This document shows, piece by piece, positions 26,499 to 33,680 of a stretch of 37,767 nt of DNA. Positions within the stretch are counted from its first letter, which is position 1, and the number at the start of each line of letters is the position of its first letter. Source of the DNA: Lactococcus termiticola (GTDB lineage Bacteria; Bacillota; Bacilli; Lactobacillales; Streptococcaceae). The notes below the pieces were generated by a model. The model did not search any database. It was not told the origin of the DNA and worked only from the letters and a program-made list of their open reading frames with translations. Made by a program: the position numbers and the translations under genes. Where the stretch lies: NCBI RefSeq assembly GCF_003116835.1, contig NZ_BFFO01000012.1:1-37767 (forward strand), read 5' to 3'.

Positions 26499-26507
26499 AT
26501 TATAACA
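26499..26507 (-). promoter_or_regulatory. LCP gene promoter, extended -10
   Basis: Reverse strand TGTTATAAT, a TGN-extended TATAAT with no clear -35. The ATG lies 9 nt downstream, so the leader would be about 2 nt. Confidence 0.6.
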
Positions 26508-26601
26508 AAATATTTTAGTAAATAGAAATAGCCTGCAAGGCCATGGCTTAAAGGATTCTTAGCTTTATAAAAATAAAATGGGAAAGCTGATGCAAGCCAG
26601 C

Positions 26602-26627
26602 AAAAAAACAGCTGTCATAAGCTGTTT
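26602..26627 (-). terminator. Reverse-strand terminator of the lost sugar permease gene
   Basis: Reverse strand: AAACAGCT-TATGAC-AGCTGTTT followed by a T run, located just after the stop of the permease remnant. It is a surviving piece of the former ABC-transporter operon. Confidence 0.75.
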
Positions 26628-26637
26628 TCTGAAATGT

Positions 26638-26700
26638 TTAGCCCTTATCCGCACCTGCAGTAATCCCACGGACGTAGAATTTTTGCATAAAGATGAAGAT
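26638..26700 (-). pseudogene. C-terminal remnant of a sugar ABC transporter permease (MalG-like)
   Basis: The reverse strand encodes FIFIFMQKFYVRGITAGADKG and a stop. This is the typical C-terminus of MalG-type carbohydrate permeases (pattern Q-K-[FY]-x-V-x-G-[IL]-T-x-G-x-x-K-G). The codon just before the match is TAA and nothing upstream continues the gene, so only about 21 codons survive. The terminator behind it is intact. It suggests that a maltose-type ABC operon once stood here and was replaced by the MFS symporter on the other strand. Confidence 0.7.
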
Positions 26701-26736
26701 GAATTAGAGTTTTTTTGAAAGGGCTTTACTTTTTTC

Positions 26737-26765
26737 TTGCCATTCAGAATAAAAAGTGATATACT
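26737..26765 (+). promoter_or_regulatory. Promoter of the maltose symporter gene
   Basis: -35 TTGCCA (26737-26742), 17-nt spacer, TGA-extended -10 TATACT (26760-26765). Initiation near 26772 would fall inside the operator palindrome. Confidence 0.8.
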
Positions 26766-26812
26766 TTTTTATGTGAAGCAATGCAAGCGTTTGCATTGCT
26801 TCACATAAAAAA
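26765..26812 (+). promoter_or_regulatory. 48-bp palindromic operator of the maltose symporter
   Basis: Two 24-nt arms (26765-26788, 26789-26812) are complementary except for one internal mismatch, around the core GCAAGCGTTTGC (26783-26794). The core is a LacI/CcpA-family type site and is the exact reverse complement of the core in front of the neopullulanase gene. It starts at the last base of the -10, so a bound repressor would block initiation. The transcript would also begin with a strong hairpin ahead of the ribosome site. Confidence 0.85.
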
Positions 26813-26834
26813 AAATAGATACAGGAGTAATATC

Positions 26835-28172
26835 GTGAAAACTTCAAAACTTCCTAACCTCCCGATCGGTACGATCTGGATGCTATCCTTCGGCTTTATT
26901 GGTGTTCAGATGGCCTTCTCACTTCAAAGCTCAAACATGGGCCGCATCTTTGAGACGCTGGGAGCTGACCCTACAAAGCTTGGATTTTTCTTCATTCTGC
27001 CACCGCTTGCGGGAATGGTTGTTCAACCACTTGTCGGAAAATATTCTGACAAGACCTGGGCGCCAAAACTTGGCGGACGTCGACTTCCCTACCTCTTGAT
27101 TTCAGCCATTGTTGCCATGTTGGTCCTCTGCCTCCTTCCAAACTCAGGGTCATTTGGTTTCTCGGTGCCCGTAGCCCTCTGGTTTGGTGCCATCACTATA
27201 CTATTCATGGACCTGTCTTCAAACGTTGCCATGCAACCTTTCAAGATGATGGTCGGTGACATGGTCAACGAAGATCAAAAAGGTTACGCTTATTCAGTTC
27301 AATCCTTCTTCTCAAACGCAGGTGCTGTACTTGCGTCCATCTTCCCATTCATGTTGACTGCCTTCGGTGTAAGCAATACTGCCGCAGCTGGTCAGGTGCC
27401 AATGTCAGTTATTCTTTCCTTCTATGCAGGTGCTGCAGTCCTTGTGATCTGTGCCCTGATCACTGTCTTTAAGGTTAAAGAATACACGCCTGAACAATAC
27501 GCCCTCTATCATGTTTTGACAGAAGAAGAACAGACTGAAAAAGTCAGCTTCATGAAGCTCCTTGGCCGTGCTCCTAAGATTTTCTGGACTGTCACACTGG
27601 TACAATTTTTCTGCTGGATGGGCTTCCAATACCTCTGGACTTATGGAACTGGTGCGGTAGCTCAAAACGTTTGGCATACGGTCAATCCTGCAAGTTCAGC
27701 CTTCCAAGCTGCTGGTAACTGGTTTGGTATCATGTCAGCTGTTCAAGCGATTGCAGCAGTGCTCTGGTCATTTGTCTTGACCAAAGTACCAAATGAAAAA
27801 CACAAATTTGCCTATAGCCTGTCACTCTTGCTTGGCGGTATCGGTTTTGCCTCGGTCTTTATGATTCATACTGCTGGTCTCTTAGTGATTTCCTTCATCC
27901 TTGTCGGTATCGCTTGGGCCTCTATGATGGCCTTCCCATTCATCTTCCTGACCAATGGCTTGGAAGCTGCTGGTGAAGGGGCCCATATGGGGACCTTCCT
28001 CGGCCTCTTCAACGGTTCAATCTGTCTGCCACAGATCGTTGCCTCTGTCGCTTCCTTTGCCCTCTTCCCACTCCTGGGTTCTAGCTTCCCAGTGATGATC
28101 TTGGTATCTGGTATCCTCTTGATCATTGGTGCGATTTCGGTTGCTACTGTGAAGCCTGCAAAAGTTGCTTGA
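26835..28172 (+). CDS. malT: Maltose/sucrose-type MFS sugar:proton symporter (MalT-like)
   Basis: Inner-membrane sugar transporter, 445 aa, about 12 hydrophobic helices. The N-terminus (LPIGTIWMLSFGFIGVQMAFSLQSSNMGRIFETLGADPTKLG) and GKYSDKTWAPKLGGRRLPYL are typical of the SLC45/GPH-like sugar symporters used for maltose by lactobacilli and enterococci. I start at GTG 26835, which follows AGGAG; the longer ATG frame would begin inside the operator palindrome. It heads the maltose locus and has its own terminator. Maltose is the likely substrate from context, but sucrose or short maltodextrins cannot be excluded. Confidence 0.85.
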   Translation: MKTSKLPNLPIGTIWMLSFGFIGVQMAFSLQSSNMGRIFETLGADPTKLGFFFILPPLAGMVVQPLVGKYSDKTWAPKLGGRRLPYLLISAIVAMLVLCLLPNSGSFGFSVPVALWFGAITILFMDLSSNVAMQPFKMMVGDMVNEDQKGYAYSVQSFFSNAGAVLASIFPFMLTAFGVSNTAAAGQVPMSVILSFYAGAAVLVICALITVFKVKEYTPEQYALYHVLTEEEQTEKVSFMKLLGRAPKIFWTVTLVQFFCWMGFQYLWTYGTGAVAQNVWHTVNPASSAFQAAGNWFGIMSAVQAIAAVLWSFVLTKVPNEKHKFAYSLSLLLGGIGFASVFMIHTAGLLVISFILVGIAWASMMAFPFIFLTNGLEAAGEGAHMGTFLGLFNGSICLPQIVASVASFALFPLLGSSFPVMILVSGILLIIGAISVATVKPAKVA

Positions 28173-28195
28173 GTTATGAGATTTTAAAAATCCTC

Positions 28196-28229
28196 AATAA
28201 CCCCAGCGCATGTGCTGGAGTTATTTTTT
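28196..28229 (+). terminator. Terminator after the symporter gene
   Basis: AATAAC-C-CCAGC pairs with GCTGG-A-GTTATT around GCATGT, followed by a T run; 24 nt after the stop. Confidence 0.85.
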
Positions 28230-28233
28230 CCAT

Positions 28234-29132
28234 TCAACCTGGAGATAAACTCATTATTGAAGGAGAAATTGAATACTCTCACCTTAATGAATACAACAAA
28301 AATGAAATCCAAAATGCGAACAAGCAAAAAACTGGCCGATCTGCGGATTACAAAATTTCTGAAAACACAAAAGGCTACCGTAAGATTGTCATTAACAACC
28401 CCCGTGCTGCGTTCACAACGAATCCTGAACTTGTAAAATGGTTTGGACAACACGTTTACTCAACACGTGATGGGCTTCGCACACAATACAACTGGGATGG
28501 TACTGCAAATTACACTCCAAAACATTTCCAAGCCACCCTTAACCAATGGGATAACCCTGTAGAAGTCACAGACAGCTCTGTAGAGAACTTTGCAAAAGGT
28601 TCCACTTACGTATCATCTTCAACGTTTTCCAAAGCTCTAAGGCAAATTGGGACTTTGGTATTAATGCCATTCAAGGTGATATTAACGCTCAACCATATCA
28701 TACTCGTTCTGCGGAAAACTTCAATCCATTGATTCAAGCTTATGGCGTGCCCCAACAACAACCACAAACAAGTCAAGCTGCTCCTCAAAATAATGCAACA
28801 AATGGTCTTTTTGGTGGGAATCCAACCACAGCACCATCACCAAATCAAACAGCAGCTGCAGCACAATCGACAATACCACAAACAGGTCAAACGGGGACAT
28901 TTCCGCCACAAAACCAAGGTTTCCAATAAGAATAAACTGTTCCCAACTTTGGACAAAACCCTGTAAACAACCAACAAACACCTAACCAAAATCTTTTTGG
29001 GGACAAACCAATCCAAACATTCCTCAACAAGGCAATACACTAGCGACCCCTTTTAACAATAATCAAGGCGCACTAACAACTCCTCAAAACACAACCTTTG
29101 AAGACCCATTTGCAGTACTTTCTATTAACTAA
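28234..29132 (+). pseudogene. Decayed gene from a foreign element (N-terminal domain plus Gln/Asn/Pro-rich tail)
   Basis: An unrecognised reading frame in AT-rich DNA. The first ~130 codons encode a globular stretch (GDKLIIEGEIEYSHL, GYRKIVINNPRAAFTTNP, YNWDGTANYTPKHFQATL). The frame is lost at a T run near 28624, but continues one frame over with SKANWDFGINAIQGDINAQPYHT and a Gln/Pro/Asn-rich tail. Stops at 28927 and 28933 interrupt the tail, which can be followed through another homopolymer shift near 28995 to FEDPFAVLSIN and stop at 29132. No start codon or Shine-Dalgarno is visible: the 5' end is cut at the symporter terminator. A DNA-binding domain with a low-complexity tail would fit a plasmid or conjugative-element protein, but this is a guess. 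Confidence 0.65.
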
Positions 29133-29137
29133 ACCCT

Positions 29138-29232
29138 ATGCCTAAAAAACGACAAAAAAACGCTATCTAAGGTTAAAACAACCTAAAGAAGAAGTACCTC
29201 AAAGGGTTGAACAATTGAGTTTGTTTGATTAG
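29138..29232 (+). pseudogene. Small basic protein with a C-terminal clamp-binding-like motif (one-base frameshift)
   Basis: ATG at 29138 opens MPKKRQKNAI and stops. If the A run at 29154-29160 had one more A, the frame would give a ~30-aa basic peptide ending EQLSLFD and stop at 29232. QLSLF matches the known beta-sliding-clamp binding consensus QL(S/D)LF. It follows the decayed foreign gene by 5 nt and shares its AT-rich composition. Because the motif depends on a conceptual correction, the assignment is tentative. Confidence 0.45.
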
Positions 29233-29243
29233 TGCGATTTAAC

Positions 29244-29280
29244 GCAAACGCTTGCAAGTTATTTTTGATTCTGATAAAAT
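29244..29280 (+). promoter_or_regulatory. Promoter and operator of the maltodextrin gene cluster
   Basis: Operator core GCAAACGCTTGC (29244-29255) overlaps the -35 TTGCAA (29252-29257). After a 17-nt spacer comes the TGA-extended -10 TAAAAT (29275-29280). The core is identical, in inverted orientation, to the core of the symporter operator. A weak cre-like sequence TGAAAGCACTTCCA follows at 29291-29304. Binding by the LacI-family regulator encoded at 36649 and/or CcpA is expected. Confidence 0.8.
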
Positions 29281-29362
29281 GAAATTAATGTGAAAGCACT
29301 TCCAGATCTGTTGGAAATGAAAGAAATACAACCGTAAATTCTGTTTATTGGAGGTTCTATAG

Positions 29363-31162
29363 ATGAACACAGCCGCTATTTACCACCGTCCAGAGTCGGA
29401 GTTTGCTTTTCTTTATAAAGTAGATGAAGTAAGAATTCGCATTCGGACAGCCATTGACGATGCTGCAAAGGTTGAACTGATTTATGCAGATCCTTACGAC
29501 TTTTCAGAAGTCATGTTGTCAAATGGTGATTCATCGGGTGCGACACCTGATTGGCAATTTCTTACTATAGAAATGCAAAAAGTTGTGACGACAGAGTCAC
29601 ACGATTATTATCAAGTTGCTGTGGACTTAGCCCACAAACGAATGGACTATCTCTTTGTTATTACAGGTCAAGAGGGCGAAAAAGTTGTCCTGACGGACCG
29701 GGGCGCGATGCCTTATGATATCGAGCTGCTGACGAAGAAATACGCTGCCTTCCGCCTGCCTTTCTTTCATGAAGTTGACCGTTTCAAAGCGCCAGATTGG
29801 GTGAAAGACACGGTATGGTACCAGATTTTCCCAGAACGTTTTGCCAATGGCGACAAGTCGCTGGACCCAGAAAATGTCAAAGCTTGGGATCCAACAGAGA
29901 CGCCAGAACGTGAAGACTTCTATGGTGGAGATTTGCAAGGGGTGCTTGACCATCTCGATCATTTGGCGGAGCTTGGTGTGAACGGGATTTACTTCACGCC
30001 AGTCTTCAAAGCACCGACGAATCATAAGTACGATACGCAAGATTATTTGGAAATCGACCCGCATTTTGGGGATAAAGCCTTGTTCAAGAAATTGATTGAT
30101 GAAGCGCATGCGCGTGGGATTAAAGTCATGATTGACGCGGTCTTTAATCATATTGGGGACGAATCTCCGCAGTGGCAAGACGTCCTTAAAAATCAGGAAA
30201 AATCAAAATATGCCGACTGGTTCCACATTAATAAATTTCCAGCCAGCTATGTCGCGACGGATAATAATGAATTTGCGGTTGATGCGACTTACGAAACTTT
30301 TGCCTTCACACCTCACATGCCAAAACTTAATACGGCAAATCCTGAAGTGATTGATTACCTTTTGCATATCACGACTTATTGGATTAAGGCATTTGATATT
30401 GATGCTTGGCGTTTGGATGTTGCGGATGAGATTGACCATACTTTCTGGAAGAAATTCCGCAAAGCTTGTGATGAAGTCAAAAAGGATTTCTATATCTTGG
30501 GCGAAGTTTGGCATTCTTCTCAACCTTGGCTAGTGGGTGATGAGTTCTCAGCGGTCATGAATTATGCTTATACAGGAGCAATTGCTGATAGTATCGTCAA
30601 AGGGAAAACAACATTAACACAGATGGTCGCTGCGCTGAACACGCAACTCATGCTTTACCGCGATCAGACAAATCAAGTCATGTTCAATGTCCTTGATAGT
30701 CATGACACACCAAGACTTTTGACAGAATGTGAAGAAGATAAGGACTTGATGAAACAGGTCGAAGCCTTTACTTATCTGCAACCCGGTGTCCCTTGTATCT
30801 ACTACGGTGACGAGTATGCGGTAACAGGTGGCGGCGATCCAGCATGTCGGAAAGTCATGCCTTGGACAGCTGAGCATCAAGACCAAGAAATGTTTGCTTT
30901 CTTCAAAGCTTTGGTTGCCTTTAGAAAAGAGAACAGCAAACTTTTAAGCGAATGTACTATGGACTGGTGTGTCGTTTCCGATGAAAATGGCGTCATTCAA
31001 CTCCAAAGAAAACTTGGTGAAGATGTATTGATTGGAACATTTAATACGGGTAAAAAAGCAGTTGACGGCGAACTTAAAGACCTGATGCTTTCTAATCTTG
31101 CAACAATAGACGGCAAAAATGTCAGCATCGCGCCAAATGGCTTCGCCATTAGTAAAGGCTAA
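29363..31162 (+). CDS. nplT: Neopullulanase / cyclomaltodextrinase-type GH13 enzyme
   Basis: Intracellular hydrolase that trims maltodextrins, cyclodextrins or pullulan fragments to maltose-size units. The 599-aa product has an N-terminal beta-rich domain (1-~125, CBM34-like) before the GH13 barrel. Region I is DAVFNH. Region II is DAWRLDVADEID with nucleophile D352; E381 is the acid/base in GEVWH, and D448 lies in DSHDTPR. No signal peptide. GGAGG precedes the ATG. It leads a tight cluster with alpha-glucosidases and maltose phosphorylase. The exact subfamily (neopullulanase, cyclomaltodextrinase or maltogenic amylase) cannot be separated by sequence reading. Confidence 0.9.
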   Translation: MNTAAIYHRPESEFAFLYKVDEVRIRIRTAIDDAAKVELIYADPYDFSEVMLSNGDSSGATPDWQFLTIEMQKVVTTESHDYYQVAVDLAHKRMDYLFVITGQEGEKVVLTDRGAMPYDIELLTKKYAAFRLPFFHEVDRFKAPDWVKDTVWYQIFPERFANGDKSLDPENVKAWDPTETPEREDFYGGDLQGVLDHLDHLAELGVNGIYFTPVFKAPTNHKYDTQDYLEIDPHFGDKALFKKLIDEAHARGIKVMIDAVFNHIGDESPQWQDVLKNQEKSKYADWFHINKFPASYVATDNNEFAVDATYETFAFTPHMPKLNTANPEVIDYLLHITTYWIKAFDIDAWRLDVADEIDHTFWKKFRKACDEVKKDFYILGEVWHSSQPWLVGDEFSAVMNYAYTGAIADSIVKGKTTLTQMVAALNTQLMLYRDQTNQVMFNVLDSHDTPRLLTECEEDKDLMKQVEAFTYLQPGVPCIYYGDEYAVTGGGDPACRKVMPWTAEHQDQEMFAFFKALVAFRKENSKLLSECTMDWCVVSDENGVIQLQRKLGEDVLIGTFNTGKKAVDGELKDLMLSNLATIDGKNVSIAPNGFAISKG

Positions 31163-31176
31163 GAAAGTGAGTATTT

Positions 31177-31785
31177 ATGGAAAAGCACTGGTGGCAATCT
31201 GCCACAGTCTATCAAATCTATCCTAGAAGTTTTCAAGACTCAGATGGTGAAGAAATCTGCATGACGAATTTTCCTTTTGAAGCTCTCTCGCAAGTCAATG
31301 ACATCGAAAGCTTAAACTATGTCAAAGACAAAGGCTTGACGGAAGCGGAAGCCATGCCCATCATCCGAGCAATCGGGCGTGACAATGCTAGAACACCAAT
31401 GCAATGGTCAGCAGCTAAAAATGCAGACTTTAGTAAGGGGCAGCCTTGGCTTCCTGTCAATCCAAATCATCTGACGATTAATGTTGAAGAAAGTTTGAAA
31501 GACTCGGACAGTATTTTCAAAACTTATCAGCAGCTCATCGAGCTGAGAAAATCTGAAGAATGGATTGTCTACGGGGACTTTGAACTTTTGGAAAGCCCAG
31601 ACAATGTCTTTGCTTACCTCAGAAAATGGCGGGGGCGTGAATTTCTAGTGGTAGCCAATCTTTCAGATGAGCTGCAGAGCTTTACGCCATCCTGTCAAGG
31701 GAGCCTAATTATTGGGGAGGCGTCTGATCTACTCGAACCTTGGCAAGCCTATGCGATGGAGGTTGAAAAATGGATGTTCGGATGA
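31177..31785 (+). pseudogene. Internally deleted alpha-glucosidase (GH13) remnant
   Basis: The frame is open for 202 codons but encodes only the ends of a ~540-aa GH13 glucosidase. Residues 1-22 (WWQSATVYQIYPRSFQDSDG) are the normal start. From EEICMTNFPFEAL onward it matches the last third (ARTPMQWSAAKNADF, IELRKSEEWIVYGDFELL). About 340 residues, including all three catalytic acids and most of the barrel, are missing in frame. The junction lies near 31243-31250 at GGTGAAGAA, where a short GGTGA homology could have mediated deletion (inference). Its 3' end overlaps the DUF1294 gene by 16 nt. It should be enzymatically dead. Confidence 0.9.
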
Positions 31786-32042
31786 TAGCGATTTTGATAC
31801 TACTCTTGTGGAATATCATTGTCTTTGTTTTTTATGCGGTAGACAAATATAAGGCGAGCCACCATCTCTGGCGGATTCCAGAAAAAGTGCTTTTGACACA
31901 GGCGATTCTTGCTGGTGGGATTGGTGCCATACTGGCCGGACGCTTGGTTCACCACAAAACGCGCAAGTGGTACTTTTGGGCGGCTTGGATTGTTGGACTA
32001 ATTGTAGACATTGTTCTTATTTATTTTATTTTGAAAGGCTAG
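31770..32042 (+). CDS. DUF1294 family small membrane protein
   Basis: A 90-aa protein with three hydrophobic helices (~5-22, ~42-60, ~69-88) and the DUF1294 signature: YAVDKYKASHHLWRIPEKVLL, GGIGAILAGRLVHHKTRKWYFW. Function of the family is unknown. The start overlaps the end of the deleted glucosidase by 16 nt and the next glucosidase starts 3 nt after its stop, so it is embedded in the maltose operon. An ATG five codons in (31785) is an alternative start. Confidence 0.85.
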   Translation: MDVRMIAILILLLWNIIVFVFYAVDKYKASHHLWRIPEKVLLTQAILAGGIGAILAGRLVHHKTRKWYFWAAWIVGLIVDIVLIYFILKG

Positions 32043-32045
32043 CTT

Positions 32046-33653
32046 ATGGCTCAAGAAGATTTTCATAAAATGGTCGGTTATCAGATTTATCCCAAGTCTT
32101 TTAAAGATAGTAATGGCGATGGGATTGGCGATATCGCCGGTATGATTGAAAAGCTGGACTATCTCAAAGATTTGGGCGTTGATTTTCTTTGGATTAACCC
32201 GATTTACAAGAGTCCACAGGTTGATGGTGGCTATGACATTGCTGATTTTTATGCGATTGATGAGATGTTTGGGACGATGGAGGACTTTAAGAAATTCTTG
32301 AAAGCTGCTCATGCGCGTGGCTTGAAAGTCCTCTTGGATTTGGTGGTCAACCACACCTCAAATCAGCATCCATGGTTCATTGAAGCGCAGAAGTCCAGGG
32401 ACAATCCATATCGAGATTATTATCTCTGGGCGGATGCGACCAAGGACAAGCTGCCAAATGATTGGATGTCTTTCTTTGGTGTGCCAGCTTGGACTTATCA
32501 AGCAAAGACCAAACAAGCTTATTTTCATGTCTTTGCGCCTGAACAGCCCGACCTCAACTGGAAAAATCCAAAACTTCGCGAAGAAATTTATAAAATGATT
32601 CGCTGGTGGCTGGGCGATGTCGGTATCGATGGCTTTAGGCTAGACGCCATTTCCCATATCCAAAAAGCCCCTTGGGACTTTAAAATCAAGTCTTGGAAGG
32701 GGAATGGACCTTGGCAGCCTTTCATGAATGTCGAAGGGATCGACGACTATATGAAGGAGCTCAAAGCTATCTTTGACGAATACGCTGCGCTGACTGTCGG
32801 TGAAGCATCTGGCGTGACCTCTGATAAAGCCTCCCGCTGGACAGGTGACGGCGGTTATGTGAATATGCTCTTTGAGCTCGAACACAATGCTAGGAAGTCC
32901 AATGGCAACGGTCAAGGGTCAATCTACGGCTACAAAAAAGTCATCATGCGCTGGCAAAAAGATATGCTAGAGGACGGCTGGAACGCGCTCTATGTTGAAA
33001 ATCATGACCAGCCACGTGTCATTGACACTTTTGGTGACGGAAGTCTGGCTTCAGCGAAAGCAATGGCCGTGAGTTATATGCTCTTGCGTGGCACACCATT
33101 TATCTATCAAGGTCAAGAGATTGGCATGCGGAATTTTCCTTTTACGGACATCAAGCAGACAGATGCTGCTGAGATAGCTATAAATTATAAGAAGCTTCTG
33201 GCAGAGGGCTTGTCTAAAGACGAAGCGCTCGCCCAAGTCACGCAAAATGCCCGTGACCACTCGCGGACACCGATGCAGTGGGACGACAGTAAAAACGCTG
33301 GTTTTACGACAGGAAAAGCTTGGTTTGTCATCAATCCCAATTATCCAGAGGTCAATGTTGAAAAATCTGGGGAGTTGATTGACCTTTATAAGCAACTCAT
33401 CGCGCTTCGCCATCAAGAAAAAGCTATTTCTGATGGTGGCATCAGCTTCTACTTTGAAAAACACCGCAAGCTCTTTGCCTATCAAAGAGATGAATTCTTA
33501 GTCCTTTGCAATCTTGGTGAAACAAGAGCGAATCTTAATTTCCCAGATGAAATGGGAGACTATGAACAAGTGCTTGGCAGTAAAAGACGAGCATTTACAA
33601 CAAAAATGAAATTTGATCCTTGGGAATACCAAGTTTTCAAAATAAAAAAATAA
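32046..33653 (+). CDS. malL: Alpha-glucosidase, GH13 subfamily 31
   Basis: Cytosolic exo-glucosidase acting on maltose, maltodextrin or isomaltose-type oligosaccharides. The 535-aa length is normal. Catalytic residues: D200 in GFRLDAISHI, E253 in TVGEASG, D321 in ENHDQPR; conserved QIYPKSFKDSNGDGIGDIAGM and DLVVNHTS. The residue after the nucleophile is Ala201. In this subfamily Val here is linked to alpha-1,6 activity and Ala/Thr to alpha-1,4, so a maltase-like preference is suggested. AAAGG lies before the ATG. It is the intact counterpart of the deleted copy upstream. Confidence 0.92.
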   Translation: MAQEDFHKMVGYQIYPKSFKDSNGDGIGDIAGMIEKLDYLKDLGVDFLWINPIYKSPQVDGGYDIADFYAIDEMFGTMEDFKKFLKAAHARGLKVLLDLVVNHTSNQHPWFIEAQKSRDNPYRDYYLWADATKDKLPNDWMSFFGVPAWTYQAKTKQAYFHVFAPEQPDLNWKNPKLREEIYKMIRWWLGDVGIDGFRLDAISHIQKAPWDFKIKSWKGNGPWQPFMNVEGIDDYMKELKAIFDEYAALTVGEASGVTSDKASRWTGDGGYVNMLFELEHNARKSNGNGQGSIYGYKKVIMRWQKDMLEDGWNALYVENHDQPRVIDTFGDGSLASAKAMAVSYMLLRGTPFIYQGQEIGMRNFPFTDIKQTDAAEIAINYKKLLAEGLSKDEALAQVTQNARDHSRTPMQWDDSKNAGFTTGKAWFVINPNYPEVNVEKSGELIDLYKQLIALRHQEKAISDGGISFYFEKHRKLFAYQRDEFLVLCNLGETRANLNFPDEMGDYEQVLGSKRRAFTTKMKFDPWEYQVFKIKK

Positions 33654-33680
33654 TCCTTAGGAAAGAGGCAAAATTAAATT

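Noticed and set aside
26765-26812. Palindrome as a Rho-independent terminator
   Set aside because: No T tract follows on either strand (A residues follow on the forward strand), and it sits between promoter and gene start.
26781-26834. ATG start for the symporter inside the 48-bp palindrome
   Set aside because: It lies in the operator hairpin without a ribosome site; GTG at 26835 follows AGGAG and begins the conserved protein.
28169-28233. TTG start overlapping the symporter stop for the next open frame
   Set aside because: The first ~20 codons are just the symporter terminator hairpin read through; the foreign sequence begins after it.
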